A DNA stretch of 33,769 bases from CAYLYM01 sp964387645 (GCA_964387645.1 CAYLYM010000033.1:1-33769); one strand, 5' to 3'; counted from the first letter of the stretch, positions 16,673-25,806 are shown. Notes: generated by a model from the letters alone, not told the origin. Numbers and translations: made by a program.

Positions 16673-17518
16673 ATGCCAATGCGATTTACTGAAGAATATC
16701 CGGAAGTTGGTGCAGCATTTAGCATGAACATCACGAAGATTTTGTATAGTGGAAAAAGTCAATTTCAGAAAATTGATGTAATTGAGACGACACATTTTGG
16801 TCGTGTTCTCCTTATTGACGACCTGGTAATGCTCACAGAAAGGGATGAATTTGTTTATCACGAAATGATTGCTCATGTTCCGCTTTATGTTCATCCAGAA
16901 CCCAAGTCTGTGTTGATAATCGGCGGCGGCGACGGCGGTACGGTCAGAGAATTACTGAAACACCCGGAAGTAGAGCAAGTAGATTTGGTGGATATTGATA
17001 GAATGGTATCCGAAGTTTCACTGAAATATATACCCTCTGTGGCCGGGAAACTTTTATCTGAAAAGGTGAACTGCCAATACGAAGATGGAGTGGCTTATGT
17101 TAAGAATACTGATAAAAAATATGATGTCATTATAGTCGATTCAACTGATCCGGTCAGTGTGGGAGAGGGGTTGTTTACTCAAGAATTCTATCAAAACTGT
17201 TACAATATTCTTAAATCAGATGGTATATTGGTAAATCAGGCTGAATCTCCAGCCTACGAAAGTGATATAGTGGTATCGATTGCCAGGAAATTACATTCTA
17301 TATTTTCGCAAGTATATTTTTATCAAGCTCATATACCCAGTTATCCGTCTGGTCATTGGTTATTTGGTTTTGCCAGTAAATCTTACCATCCACTAAAGGA
17401 TTTCTGTGAGGAGAAATATCGCCGTCATAATCTCAAGTTAAAGTATTATAATAGCGATTTACATTATGCAGCTTTTGCTTTACCAAATTTTGTGAGGGAG
17501 CTAGTTGAACAAACCTGA
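16673..17518 (+). CDS. speE: Polyamine aminopropyltransferase (spermidine synthase family)
   Basis: Transfers an aminopropyl group from decarboxylated S-adenosylmethionine to putrescine or another amine such as agmatine. The 281 residues match the family. Visible: LVMLTERDEFVYHEMIAHVP (51-70), the nucleotide-binding GGGDGGTVREL (84-94), VDLVDIDR (103-110) and the catalytic DSTDP (156-160). The start is set at the ATG at 16673, because GGAG lies 6 nt before it; the ATG at 16661 overlaps that ribosome site. It overlaps speB by 14 nt, so the two are translationally coupled. No speD or speA is in the window. The amine acceptor, putrescine or agmatine, is not decided by the sequence. Confidence 0.94.
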   Translation: MPMRFTEEYPEVGAAFSMNITKILYSGKSQFQKIDVIETTHFGRVLLIDDLVMLTERDEFVYHEMIAHVPLYVHPEPKSVLIIGGGDGGTVRELLKHPEVEQVDLVDIDRMVSEVSLKYIPSVAGKLLSEKVNCQYEDGVAYVKNTDKKYDVIIVDSTDPVSVGEGLFTQEFYQNCYNILKSDGILVNQAESPAYESDIVVSIARKLHSIFSQVYFYQAHIPSYPSGHWLFGFASKSYHPLKDFCEEKYRRHNLKLKYYNSDLHYAAFALPNFVRELVEQT

Positions 17519-18368
17519 GTTTATTGTTAAATATAGTAGATACGAAGGTTGTACAGCCACCTTCGAAGAGGCGGAAGTGGTTTTGGTTGGAGCCGGATTC
17601 GATGGAACCTCAACTTATCGGCCGGGTTCGAGATTTGCTCCACAAGCTTTGCGAAGCGAAACTGTTCTGGCACAGGAAGATTATAGTCCTTACCTGAAAC
17701 GGGATTTAAGGGACAAACCTGTTCACGATTTGGGCGATATCGATATTGCATTTGGAAATAAAGAAGAAACCCTACGTCGCATTGAATCAGCAAGCCGTTT
17801 CATTTTGGAAAGTGGAAAGAAACCGTTTTTTTTAGGAGGAGAACATTTAATTACACTACCTATTATTCGCCCTTTCATCGAAAAGTATCCCGATCTGCAC
17901 ATTATTCAGTTCGATGCCCATCTGGATTTAATGGATAAATTATTCGGCGATCATCTATCTCATGGAACGGTGATGCGCAGGATAATAGATATTTTGCCAG
18001 AGCCTTATCGAGTTTATCAAGTCGGCATACGAAGTGGCAGCAAAGAAGAATTTTTGTTTGCCGAATCAAACACAAGATTGTTTCCATTTGACCATTTTGA
18101 ATTTTTGAAAAATGTTGACGAATTGAAAGGAAAACCTATTTATCTTTCAATAGATTTAGATGTATTCGATCCTTCTCTTATCCCAGGAACGGGTACGCCA
18201 GAGGCCGGTGGCCTCTTTTTTCATCATTTTGTAGAACTGTTAAATGTTCTTGATGAGTTGCATATTGTTGGTGGCGATATGGTTGAGCTTGCTCCACAAA
18301 TCGATCCTACCAATGTTTCGACAATTATTGCATCAAAAATCCTCAGAGAACTATTATTAATTCTGTAA
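17505..18368 (+). CDS. speB: Agmatinase / aminopropylagmatine ureohydrolase family
   Basis: Binuclear manganese ureohydrolase that releases urea from agmatine or, in the Thermus-type route, from N1-aminopropylagmatine. The 287 residues carry all ligands: H114 (GGEHL), D137, H139 and D141 (DAHLD), D217 and D219 (SIDLDVFDP). The N-terminal GFDGTSTYRPGSRFAPQALR is typical of agmatinases. Arginase is less likely on these motifs. The start codon is TTG, supported by GAGGGAG 4 nt upstream, and lies inside the 3' end of speE. Tight coupling with speE suggests the pair make spermidine, possibly through aminopropylagmatine. A hairpin terminator follows. Confidence 0.92.
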   Translation: MNKPEFIVKYSRYEGCTATFEEAEVVLVGAGFDGTSTYRPGSRFAPQALRSETVLAQEDYSPYLKRDLRDKPVHDLGDIDIAFGNKEETLRRIESASRFILESGKKPFFLGGEHLITLPIIRPFIEKYPDLHIIQFDAHLDLMDKLFGDHLSHGTVMRRIIDILPEPYRVYQVGIRSGSKEEFLFAESNTRLFPFDHFEFLKNVDELKGKPIYLSIDLDVFDPSLIPGTGTPEAGGLFFHHFVELLNVLDELHIVGGDMVELAPQIDPTNVSTIIASKILRELLLIL

Positions 18369-18395
18369 AAAGTCTATTAATCTTCTTATAATTTA

Positions 18396-18427
18396 CCCGA
18401 TTATTAATAAAATAATGGGATTTTTTT
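18396..18427 (+). terminator. Rho-independent terminator after speEB
   Basis: Stem CCC-(g)-ATTATT (18396-18405, one bulged G) with AATAATGGG (18411-18419), 5-nt loop, followed by A and seven T residues. It lies 28 nt after the speB stop. Confidence 0.75.
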
Positions 18428-18642
18428 ACAGAATAAAATCAGGCTGGAGATTCTGTACACTTAGGTGACGTTAAATCACAAATGTTTTTGAGCTAAATTT
18501 AATTTGATTTTAATAATAACACTGAACAATGTGCGACCCGTCAAATCTTTAATTGAATTATTTCTGCAAACTATCAGAGGAAATCGCGGTTTATATGGAA
18601 AATTTTAAATATTTAATAAACCATTTCTTAGGTTAGGGGATA

Positions 18643-19545
18643 ATGGAACTTGACAAACTTGAACAAAAGCATAAAGCAGGTGTACAAATTCTAAAAGAGC
18701 GCGAATTTTATGACCGTTTGCTTTCAGAAATTCAGTATCTGGTAAAATATATCGATAATCAATTTTTTCATAATCTCTTTGTTGAAAATCTTTTCAATGA
18801 TATGCGAGGGGTCTTTGGATCTTTTATTCGCCAGGATTTGAAAAAGGTTTTTGAAGAAATGATTGAAAATACTCAGTTTCCTTTGAATTACTTTCTTGAC
18901 CGCGAATACATGCATTTGACAATTTTAAGAAGATGCACCACCAACCTGCGTTATCAGGTTAAATCTTTGGTACGCATGCCTCAGGTTAAATCACTCGAAT
19001 TCAAATCAAGTTATTTACAGATGGTTTCAAGGAAACTCAATGGTGAAATTCAAAATCTTTATCGGATTTTATCTGAAAACTATAAACAATATTTTCGTTT
19101 GCAATTTACTTCTCTGCATAAAAATGAAAATCGAATTTCACTAAATTGTATGGAAGATCTGAAAAGCAATTTTGATCAGTATTTTATAACTATTATGAAT
19201 CGTTTCTATCAATTATTAGATGCTATCGTTTTTGTAAAAGATTTATTCTATATGGAAATTGAAAACGAAATTCGCAATAGAATTGCTTCTTTATTTTTCG
19301 AAAGACAGGATCGATTGGAAAAAATTGTTGATTACTTTATTGATGACTTAAAAAAGAATTTTATTCGTACGGTTGATCGAAGTATACGACGCGGGAAGGA
19401 TTATGACTGGATTAAAAGAGGTTTTGAACAGTTTATTTTGAGTGCACGCTTTGAAAAGTTATTACGAAAAGTTATTATTAATAGTCTTGTATCCATCCGG
19501 AAGCAAAGAAAAACTGGCAAAATGTCAACATACTTTAATTTGTAA
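18643..19545 (+). CDS. Unknown alpha-helical cytoplasmic protein
   Basis: Not recognised. 300 residues without signal peptide or membrane span. It looks almost entirely helical and highly charged, rich in phenylalanine, tyrosine and arginine, with regularly spaced hydrophobic residues (for example LVKYIDNQFFHNLFVENLF and FFERQDRLEKIVDYFIDDL). The C-terminus is basic (RKQRKTGK). It could be a coiled-coil or helical-bundle scaffold, but no catalytic motif is visible. The initiating ATG follows GGGG at 3 nt, a weak ribosome site. It stands alone between the speEB terminator and a convergent M1 peptidase gene. Codon use looks like its neighbours, so there is no sign of recent transfer. Confidence 0.8.
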   Translation: MELDKLEQKHKAGVQILKEREFYDRLLSEIQYLVKYIDNQFFHNLFVENLFNDMRGVFGSFIRQDLKKVFEEMIENTQFPLNYFLDREYMHLTILRRCTTNLRYQVKSLVRMPQVKSLEFKSSYLQMVSRKLNGEIQNLYRILSENYKQYFRLQFTSLHKNENRISLNCMEDLKSNFDQYFITIMNRFYQLLDAIVFVKDLFYMEIENEIRNRIASLFFERQDRLEKIVDYFIDDLKKNFIRTVDRSIRRGKDYDWIKRGFEQFILSARFEKLLRKVIINSLVSIRKQRKTGKMSTYFNL

Positions 19546-19816
19546 TAAAATATTTCTCACATCTGTCCTCAAGTTCCCTGTTTTTCTGTCAAATATTCAA
19601 TTTGAATTAATATTTATTGGGTTCGTTCTTAGAATGCAGTTTACCCCAAAATATTTTTTTTAACAATATGAATGACACTAAATTTCTAAAAAGTTAGAGC
19701 CACCTTTGACTACACCTAAAGAAACCTTTCGATTATACTCATAGTGACTAAAAAACCATTTTGCGAATAAACTCATTTTTAAGAAAAAAGTGTATAGTAT
19801 TCATGGATTCAATTAA

Positions 19817-21958
19817 TTAGAAATCAACCACCATTGGATTCTCAGTTGTTAAATAAACATCTTTGATTATATTTTTTCCATTAGTGAAAATTAAATAACT
19901 ATATTTACCATAATGTTTTAGTAAGCTGCCAACTCGCCCAATTTTGCCATTTCTACCGATAGAAATGGAGCAATAATTGCGTTCGGTATTGGCTTTATCA
20001 CGAAAAGCTAAAACAAGAACTTCATTGGGTAGTGGAGCTTGATTTTCATTCAAAAAAATTTCATTATTTTTAAATTGAACTTCTTCATGGGATGATAAAT
20101 TTAATCGCTTAAAGAGGCTATTTTCGCTATAATCACCTAAAATAAAAAATGAAGCGGAATTCAATTCCTCTGAAGTTAAGTCCGGGATTCGTTTTAAAGA
20201 AAATTTGCCAGTGCTCTTTATAATTTGCTGAGCAATCTGTTGATAGAGTTGCAACCTTTCATTAGAACACTTATCAGGGAGGACAAGGATAGCGTTGTCT
20301 TTGGCAAAAATTTCGGAAAGTGTAGGTGGAATTTCTCGTCGATCCAGACGACGGAAAACATCAAATTCCGGATCTATGGAAATTTTGCGCGGTTTCCAGG
20401 CCAAAGTAATAGCAAATACTTGTTCTTTTTCGCGAAGAAATAAGACGCGTCTGAAGTCGCCACCGTGAGTATGAATAATTATCGGGAGCATAATTTTGTA
20501 AATGGGTTTGCTTTGCTCAAATTTTAGTTGTAGGAGATAATCATTATATCGCTTACTTTTTAAGCGGAATTCTGGGGCGCCTTTCCTCTGAACCCATTGC
20601 TCAAAAAACCATGAAAAATCTTTATTTGTAATTTTTTCAACAGAAGCCTCTATATCGGACCAGGAAGCCCTTTTAAATTTATAAGTTTCATAAAAATATT
20701 TAAAGACGCGGCGGAATCGAGAATTACCAAGCATCAGATGTAGCTGGTGGAAAACCATGGTGCTTTTTCCATATCCAATTGCCCGCGAAGCGTTTCCGGT
20801 TCGTTCTCTAAACTTACTTAAGGGAAATTCAGTCTCTGGATTTACATAAACCGTATAATCGCGATTCAGGTCTCGGCGATAGCTGATGGCTTGATCTTTA
20901 CCCTGAAGCTCTTTGTAATGATAATCTGCATAATAACTTGTTAATCCTTCACACCAGTTTCCCTCGTCGTAATCTACATATACAGAATTACCCCACCAGC
21001 TATGGGCAATTTCGTGTCCTAAAGAAGTATGAATGATGAAGGGAAGACGGATTACCTGGCTGCCTAACAATGTGTAAGAAGGCATGCCATAACCTGTGGG
21101 AAAGAAATTTTCCACAACTGCAAATTTTGTAAAGGGATATGGACCAATCATCTCTTCGTACATGGCCAGATAGCGTTTACAAGCAGAAAGATAAGAATCT
21201 GCTAAATCCTGAGTCTCTGGAAAGAAGTATGTGTAGATGTCAATATCTTTATATTTCGTCTTTTTTATAACATATTTTGATCCTACCAGATGGAGACCCT
21301 CGGCAGGATAATCAACAACCCATGTAACAGTTCTCAGTCCTTTGTCTTGTGTTTCGCTTTCCAATTTTCCCTGCGTAATGATATTAAAACTGTCGGGGCA
21401 GGTAACCTGAAGATGAAAATTGGCTAAATCCTTTGGTAAAGCCGGATACCAGAAGTAAGATGGACTGACAAAAACGCCTTTTTTGCCAATATATCCATTG
21501 ACCTGGTAGGCAATATATTCCCTCGAAAAAGCCGCCCGGTCAACAGAGTCGGTTGCTACAAGCTGATAATTTAGCTTTAAACGACCTTTCTGAACGGGAT
21601 TGGGAAGCGTTATTATTAATTCTGCTGCTTCTTTGAATTCCTTTTGAGTGGTTTCATCGATATTTTTGACATAGGACTGGAGATTAAAGTTTTTATTGAT
21701 TTCTAAATTTATAGATTGACCCTCGAATTGAGCAGTATCAATTTTAATGTTTTTGTTTATCAGAAATGTAAACTGGTTTTGAGGTACTTTTGATTGAAAA
21801 GAAAGTATATCTTCAATTTTTAATAAATGTTCGCCGGGGTTAATTTTGATTTTAAGTTGATGTTGTTGAATTTTGTGGTTTATCTGGATTTTTTTATTAG
21901 ATGTTGAGCAGGCAACTATGAATAACAAGGAAAATAACATGAAATACCGGAATTTCAT
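19817..21958 (-). CDS. M1-family metallopeptidase, predicted lipoprotein
   Basis: Zinc aminopeptidase-like protein anchored by lipid. The signal peptide ends in a lipobox (LLFIVAC; lipidated cysteine at residue 17 from the chosen start). The zinc site is HEIAHSWWGN (H317, E318, H321, numbered from the GTG at 21964) with E339 in NWCEG. The spacing is HExxH-x17-E, one residue shorter than the usual x18. The exopeptidase GAMEN motif is replaced by GYGMPSYTLLG. The tail after about residue 540 has no peptidase motif and may be an accessory domain. The start is put at ATG 21958, with AAGGAG 5 nt upstream; the GTG at 21964 overlaps that site. It follows the TPR gene by about 11 nt, so both are likely one operon acting in the cell envelope. 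Confidence 0.88.
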   Translation of the reverse strand: MKFRYFMLFSLLFIVACSTSNKKIQINHKIQQHQLKIKINPGEHLLKIEDILSFQSKVPQNQFTFLINKNIKIDTAQFEGQSINLEINKNFNLQSYVKNIDETTQKEFKEAAELIITLPNPVQKGRLKLNYQLVATDSVDRAAFSREYIAYQVNGYIGKKGVFVSPSYFWYPALPKDLANFHLQVTCPDSFNIITQGKLESETQDKGLRTVTWVVDYPAEGLHLVGSKYVIKKTKYKDIDIYTYFFPETQDLADSYLSACKRYLAMYEEMIGPYPFTKFAVVENFFPTGYGMPSYTLLGSQVIRLPFIIHTSLGHEIAHSWWGNSVYVDYDEGNWCEGLTSYYADYHYKELQGKDQAISYRRDLNRDYTVYVNPETEFPLSKFRERTGNASRAIGYGKSTMVFHQLHLMLGNSRFRRVFKYFYETYKFKRASWSDIEASVEKITNKDFSWFFEQWVQRKGAPEFRLKSKRYNDYLLQLKFEQSKPIYKIMLPIIIHTHGGDFRRVLFLREKEQVFAITLAWKPRKISIDPEFDVFRRLDRREIPPTLSEIFAKDNAILVLPDKCSNERLQLYQQIAQQIIKSTGKFSLKRIPDLTSEELNSASFFILGDYSENSLFKRLNLSSHEEVQFKNNEIFLNENQAPLPNEVLVLAFRDKANTERNYCSISIGRNGKIGRVGSLLKHYGKYSYLIFTNGKNIIKDVYLTTENPMVVDF

Positions 21959-21969
21959 ATCCACTCCTT

Positions 21970-23268
21970 TTATTTGTTTTTGGCTTTTCTGGATAGATCT
22001 CCAACTTGTTTTATGTATTGAGAATCTTCGGGCAGGTAACGACGCATATAATTTCGGCTAATCTCCCAAAACTTTCTGGCAGCTTCAATCTTATTCTGAA
22101 TAAATGCTAAATTTCCTTTTGACCAGTAAATATTCGCCATAACTTCATCCCAGTTCTCGAATTTAAGGCTCATTTCGTTAAACAAGCTGTCACCGAAAAC
22201 ATAGCGGTGTTCTTGCTCAATATAATGTTCAACAGCTCTGTAACCTTTTAGATCATAAGGATTGTTTAGAAGCATTGCTTTTAAAACTTTTTCTGCCTCG
22301 ATAGTGTCTTTATTTGCCTGGTAATATTGGGCGAGATCAATGTAGGCTTCTTGAACATCAGGTAAAATTTCGATACATTCTTGAAGACATTCCACAAATT
22401 TATCAACATCTCCTAAAGCTTTGAGAGCGAGAGCAGCCAGTCTTATTGCTTCGTATTTTAAATAAACATCAGCAGGTTCAAAAAAATTAATTGATCGTGT
22501 AGCATTCAAATAAGCCTGGGTATATTGTTTTTTTCGATAACAGATTTCTGCCAGTCGAAAATAGGAAAGCGCATTAGGTATTTCTTTACTAATGTTTTTT
22601 AAATAATATTTTTTGGCTAAGTCCAAACGATTTAATTTTAAATAATAATCTCCTAACCAGTTGAATAAGTCCGGGCTGCGAAAACCCAATTTCTCAGCTT
22701 GATCGTAATATTCAAAAATTTTTGTTTCAAGATCTTTGATTTTCTCAATATCTATAAAATCAATATTACTGAAGTCCTGAAGTTGTATGTCATAATAATC
22801 ACCTAATAGTTTAAAAGCCCAACTGTTATTGGGGAATTGGCTGATTACCCAGTTGAGAAGACGTTGTGGATGGCGTAAACGAGCAATTTTTATGCTTTTT
22901 AAACTGTCTGATTCATTCTTTTCAGGTGAAAGATCGGCATCTTTAAGGAAAAATATATCATAATTTTCATGTCTGAAAAAATGTTTTAAGCCATTGTCGA
23001 CCATCCAGCAAATAAGTATTGGTTTCATCCCTTCCTTTTTCATCCGATCGTCTAACAAAAAATGAGCGGTGGCAAATTGATTTTGATCTATCAAATTCTT
23101 GAGTTGTTGAAAGAAAAAAATGCTATCTTCATTAACTTCTTGAGACATAATTATCGTAGGAAAAAACATTAGGAAATAAAAACTAAAAATCTTCAGAAAG
23201 GTTATTTCTTTCTTGATGAATTCTTTCAAGTTAAAATTTATCTTTTTGTTTAAATTTGAAGATAGCAT
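21970..23268 (-). CDS. Exported TPR-repeat protein
   Basis: 432 residues. A basic N-terminus of about 25 residues precedes a hydrophobic segment (FLKIFSFYFLMFFPTIIM) and SQE, so it is either exported or membrane-anchored. The rest is helical repeats of TPR type. Recognisable units include PDLFNWLGDYYLKLNRLDLAKKYY (about 204-227), NALSYFRLAEICYRKKQYTQAYLNAT and QEAYIDLAQYYQANKDTIEAEKVL. TPR proteins bind partner proteins; the likely partner here is the adjacent M1 peptidase, by context only. No clear Shine-Dalgarno is present before the ATG. The gene ends about 11 nt before the peptidase start codon and contains its ribosome binding site. Confidence 0.85.
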   Translation of the reverse strand: MLSSNLNKKINFNLKEFIKKEITFLKIFSFYFLMFFPTIIMSQEVNEDSIFFFQQLKNLIDQNQFATAHFLLDDRMKKEGMKPILICWMVDNGLKHFFRHENYDIFFLKDADLSPEKNESDSLKSIKIARLRHPQRLLNWVISQFPNNSWAFKLLGDYYDIQLQDFSNIDFIDIEKIKDLETKIFEYYDQAEKLGFRSPDLFNWLGDYYLKLNRLDLAKKYYLKNISKEIPNALSYFRLAEICYRKKQYTQAYLNATRSINFFEPADVYLKYEAIRLAALALKALGDVDKFVECLQECIEILPDVQEAYIDLAQYYQANKDTIEAEKVLKAMLLNNPYDLKGYRAVEHYIEQEHRYVFGDSLFNEMSLKFENWDEVMANIYWSKGNLAFIQNKIEAARKFWEISRNYMRRYLPEDSQYIKQVGDLSRKAKNK

Positions 23269-23425
23269 GATACTTTAATTATATTTTTATGTAAAGCAAA
23301 ATATACAAAAACTTTACTAAGTTCACCTTTCACTCTGTATTGCTAAAATATCTTAAATAAAAATATTGTTTTGATAAAAGTAAACTATTAATAATGAATA
23401 ATTTTAAAATAGTTATTTTTATAAT

Positions 23426-23908
23426 CTACTGTTTATAACCAATTTTTCTTAAAAATTCTTTTCTTACTTTTATGTCATCTTCTGTCTCAATGCCAAGTGG
23501 AGAAAATCCATCTACAACTCCTAATACGGCGTTTCCCTGTTCAGTTTCGGCAACGATTACCTTGGTAGGGTTTGCTGTGGCGCAATAAATTCGGCATACT
23601 TCCGGTACCATCTTTATAGCGTTTAGCATGTTAACTGGAAAAGCGCCTTCGATAAAAATGATAAAAGTATGACCTGCGCCAATTTTTTTTGCATTATTTT
23701 TTGCCAATTCTATTAATTTTTCGTCATTTCCTGTCCAGCGAACTAATCTCTCTTGTGACGCTTCGCAGAAAGCAATGCCGAATTTAACTCCAGGAACACT
23801 CTGTACTACCGCTTCATAAAGGTCTTCCACTGTTTTGATAAAATGGCTGTGGCCAAATATAAAATTTAAATCTTCAGGCTTATCAATATCGACAACTTTT
23901 AATTCCAT
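23426..23908 (-). CDS. Adenosine-specific-kinase family protein (PF04008-like)
   Basis: 160 residues. It matches the small conserved family usually named adenosine-specific kinase: VQSVPGVKFGIAFCEASQERLVRWTGND, then GAGHTFIIFIEGAFPVNMLNAIK, VCRIYCATANPTKVIVAET and GNAVLGVVDGFSPLGIE (each seen in order). Family members occur in archaea and scattered bacteria, and their biological role is poorly established. The start is moved to the ATG at 23908, which has AGGAGG 6 nt upstream. The frame is open further upstream, but that part has no ribosome site and reads as non-conserved. It lies 105 nt after the nucleotidyltransferase gene on the same strand. Confidence 0.87.
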   Translation of the reverse strand: MELKVVDIDKPEDLNFIFGHSHFIKTVEDLYEAVVQSVPGVKFGIAFCEASQERLVRWTGNDEKLIELAKNNAKKIGAGHTFIIFIEGAFPVNMLNAIKMVPEVCRIYCATANPTKVIVAETEQGNAVLGVVDGFSPLGIETEDDIKVRKEFLRKIGYKQ

Positions 23909-24013
23909 CTTGCCTCCTTTATTATTAAATAAATAGGGGTCAAATATATAATTATTATAAATCCTATGCAATATGGTTTATTAGAGAAAAAGTAAGTTAT
24001 ATAAAGTAATTTT

Positions 24014-24766
24014 CTATTTCGTGAATTTGTTTATTTTAAGCTGACCACTTGCGAATTTTTGTGATATTTCTAAGTATTTTTCTTTTGTACCAATATCAAT
24101 CCAAATTCCTTGGTGTATAAAAGCGAGAATTTTTTCACCATTTGCTAATGCTGGGCGGTAAAATGTGTCTAAAATGGAAGAAGGACTTTTTTTAAGATAT
24201 TTCCGTGCATCTGGGGATAATATCTGAATTCCAGTGAAGATCCCTGTATTTTTTGTGTACTGAACAGGTTTCCCTTTTGGTAAAAAATCAATAATTTGCT
24301 GGTTTCGAAAATGGACCAGGTTGTATTCTCTAAAATTGGACGAAGGTACAACTACCATACAAGCCATTGATTGATTTTGAATAAAGAATCTAAAAACATC
24401 TTTTAATGAAATATCGCATAAAATATCGGAATTAATTACAAGAATTGTTTCGTTATTGAAATATTTTTCTGCGTGGGCTATGCCTCCACCGGTTCCCATT
24501 AACTCTTTCTCTTCGCTAAAATATATTTGCAAATTAGTAAATGTAGATGAAGCAATATGTTTCTTAATCAAATCCTTTTTGAAGTGAATATTTATGATCA
24601 CTTTCTTAATACCTGTATTTTTGAGTTTCTCCAAAATCAAATTAAGTACTGGTCTGTTGGCAATGGGCAAAAGCGGTTTGGGCATCCTGTGACTGAGTTC
24701 ACCCATACGAGTTCCATATCCTGCTGCCATTATCATTGCTGTTTTAATGGATTCCTGTTTGCTCAT
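24014..24766 (-). CDS. Sugar-1-phosphate nucleotidyltransferase (MurU / ManC-like NTP transferase)
   Basis: 250 residues, a single nucleotidyltransferase fold. It starts with the nucleotide-binding loop MAAGYGTRMGELSHRMPKPLLPIANRP. It also has GGGIAHAEKYF, VINSDILCDI (the metal-binding aspartate) and GIWIDIGTKEKYLE near the end. It probably makes an NDP-sugar from a sugar-1-phosphate and NTP. The short form lacking a left-handed beta-helix resembles MurU (UDP-MurNAc recycling) and mannose-1-phosphate guanylyltransferases; I cannot choose between them. The ATG at 24766 is used. A TTG at 24793 is in frame but has no ribosome site. It is divergent from UDP-glucuronate decarboxylase. Confidence 0.85.
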   Translation of the reverse strand: MSKQESIKTAMIMAAGYGTRMGELSHRMPKPLLPIANRPVLNLILEKLKNTGIKKVIINIHFKKDLIKKHIASSTFTNLQIYFSEEKELMGTGGGIAHAEKYFNNETILVINSDILCDISLKDVFRFFIQNQSMACMVVVPSSNFREYNLVHFRNQQIIDFLPKGKPVQYTKNTGIFTGIQILSPDARKYLKKSPSSILDTFYRPALANGEKILAFIHQGIWIDIGTKEKYLEISQKFASGQLKINKFTK

Positions 24767-24786
24767 ATTAAGCTCAATATTATATA

Positions 24787-24815
24787 TTGACAATATATTT
24801 GTTTTAATTAATAAT
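24787..24815 (+). promoter_or_regulatory. Sigma70-like promoter for the UDP-glucuronate decarboxylase gene
   Basis: TTGACA (24787-24792), 17-nt spacer, AATAAT (24810-24815; 5 of 6 matches). It lies 46 nt before the start codon in the divergent intergenic region. Confidence 0.6.
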
Positions 24816-24861
24816 AAAATATATATTCACAATCGAATCAAAGAAATCAAGGAAAATTCAA

Positions 24862-25806
24862 ATGAAAAGAATTTTGATTACTGGAGGTGCTGGATTTCTG
24901 GGTTCACATCTGTGCGATAGACTATTGAATCAGGGGCACGAAATACTATGCCTTGACAATTTTTTTACAGGATATAAAAGGAATATTCTTCATTTGATGG
25001 ATAATCATCGTTTTGAATTGATTCGACATGACATTACTCAGCCTATACTTCTGGAAGTAGACCAGATTTACCATTTTGCGTGTCCCGCGTCACCGGTTCA
25101 TTATCAATTTAATCCGGTGAAGACAATTAAAACCAACGTTATGGGCACCATCCATATGCTGGGTTTGGCCAAACGTGTAAGGGCACGTATTTTATTAGCT
25201 TCTACCTCGGAAATTTATGGTGATCCAAAGGTTCATCCCCAACCTGAAAATTATTGGGGGCATGTCAATCCCATTGGTATCCGTAGTTGTTATGATGAAG
25301 GAAAACGAGTGGCTGAAACATTGATGATGGACTATCACAGGCAGAATAAAGTAGATATTCGGATAATCCGTATATTTAATACCTACGGTCCTAGGATGGC
25401 TCCAAATGATGGTCGAGTGGTGAGCAACTTTATTTTGCAAGCCTTACGGGGAGAAGACCTTACTGTTTATGGTGAAGGTACTCAAACACGTTCTTTCTGT
25501 TATGTAGATGATTTGATTGATGGGACGCTAAAAATGATGGAAAATGATGGCTTTATTGGTCCAGTAAATTTAGGGAATCCTACCGAATATCGCATTATTG
25601 ATTTAGCGAAATTAATTATTGATCTAACTGGTTCTTCTTCTAAAATTGTTTTTCGTCCTTTACCCCATGATGATCCTACTCAAAGACAGCCAGATATTCG
25701 TTTAGCAAAAGAAAAATTGGGCTGGGAGCCGAAAGTGCCCCTTGAAAAAGGTTTGAAAAAAACAATTGAATATTTTGATAAATTACTTAAAAGAGAAAAA
25801 ATTTGA
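24862..25806 (+). CDS. uxs: UDP-glucuronate decarboxylase (UDP-xylose synthase)
   Basis: Converts UDP-glucuronate to UDP-xylose in the cytoplasm, feeding surface polysaccharide synthesis. It is an extended short-chain dehydrogenase: NAD loop GGAGFLG (8-14), LDNFFTGYKRNI, FACPASPVHYQFNPV (72-86), STSEIYGDP (114-122), and the catalytic Y144 and K148 (SCYDEGKR). FNTYGPRMAPNDGRVVSNF, TRSFCYVDDLIDG and the C-terminal LGWEPKV follow. The CPASP segment and NDGRVVSNF are hallmarks of Uxs and separate it from UDP-glucose 4-epimerase and dTDP-glucose dehydratase. The 314 residues match the soluble bacterial form. A good promoter lies upstream. A broken P1 peptidase gene begins 15 nt downstream. Confidence 0.93.
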   Translation: MKRILITGGAGFLGSHLCDRLLNQGHEILCLDNFFTGYKRNILHLMDNHRFELIRHDITQPILLEVDQIYHFACPASPVHYQFNPVKTIKTNVMGTIHMLGLAKRVRARILLASTSEIYGDPKVHPQPENYWGHVNPIGIRSCYDEGKRVAETLMMDYHRQNKVDIRIIRIFNTYGPRMAPNDGRVVSNFILQALRGEDLTVYGEGTQTRSFCYVDDLIDGTLKMMENDGFIGPVNLGNPTEYRIIDLAKLIIDLTGSSSKIVFRPLPHDDPTQRQPDIRLAKEKLGWEPKVPLEKGLKKTIEYFDKLLKREKI

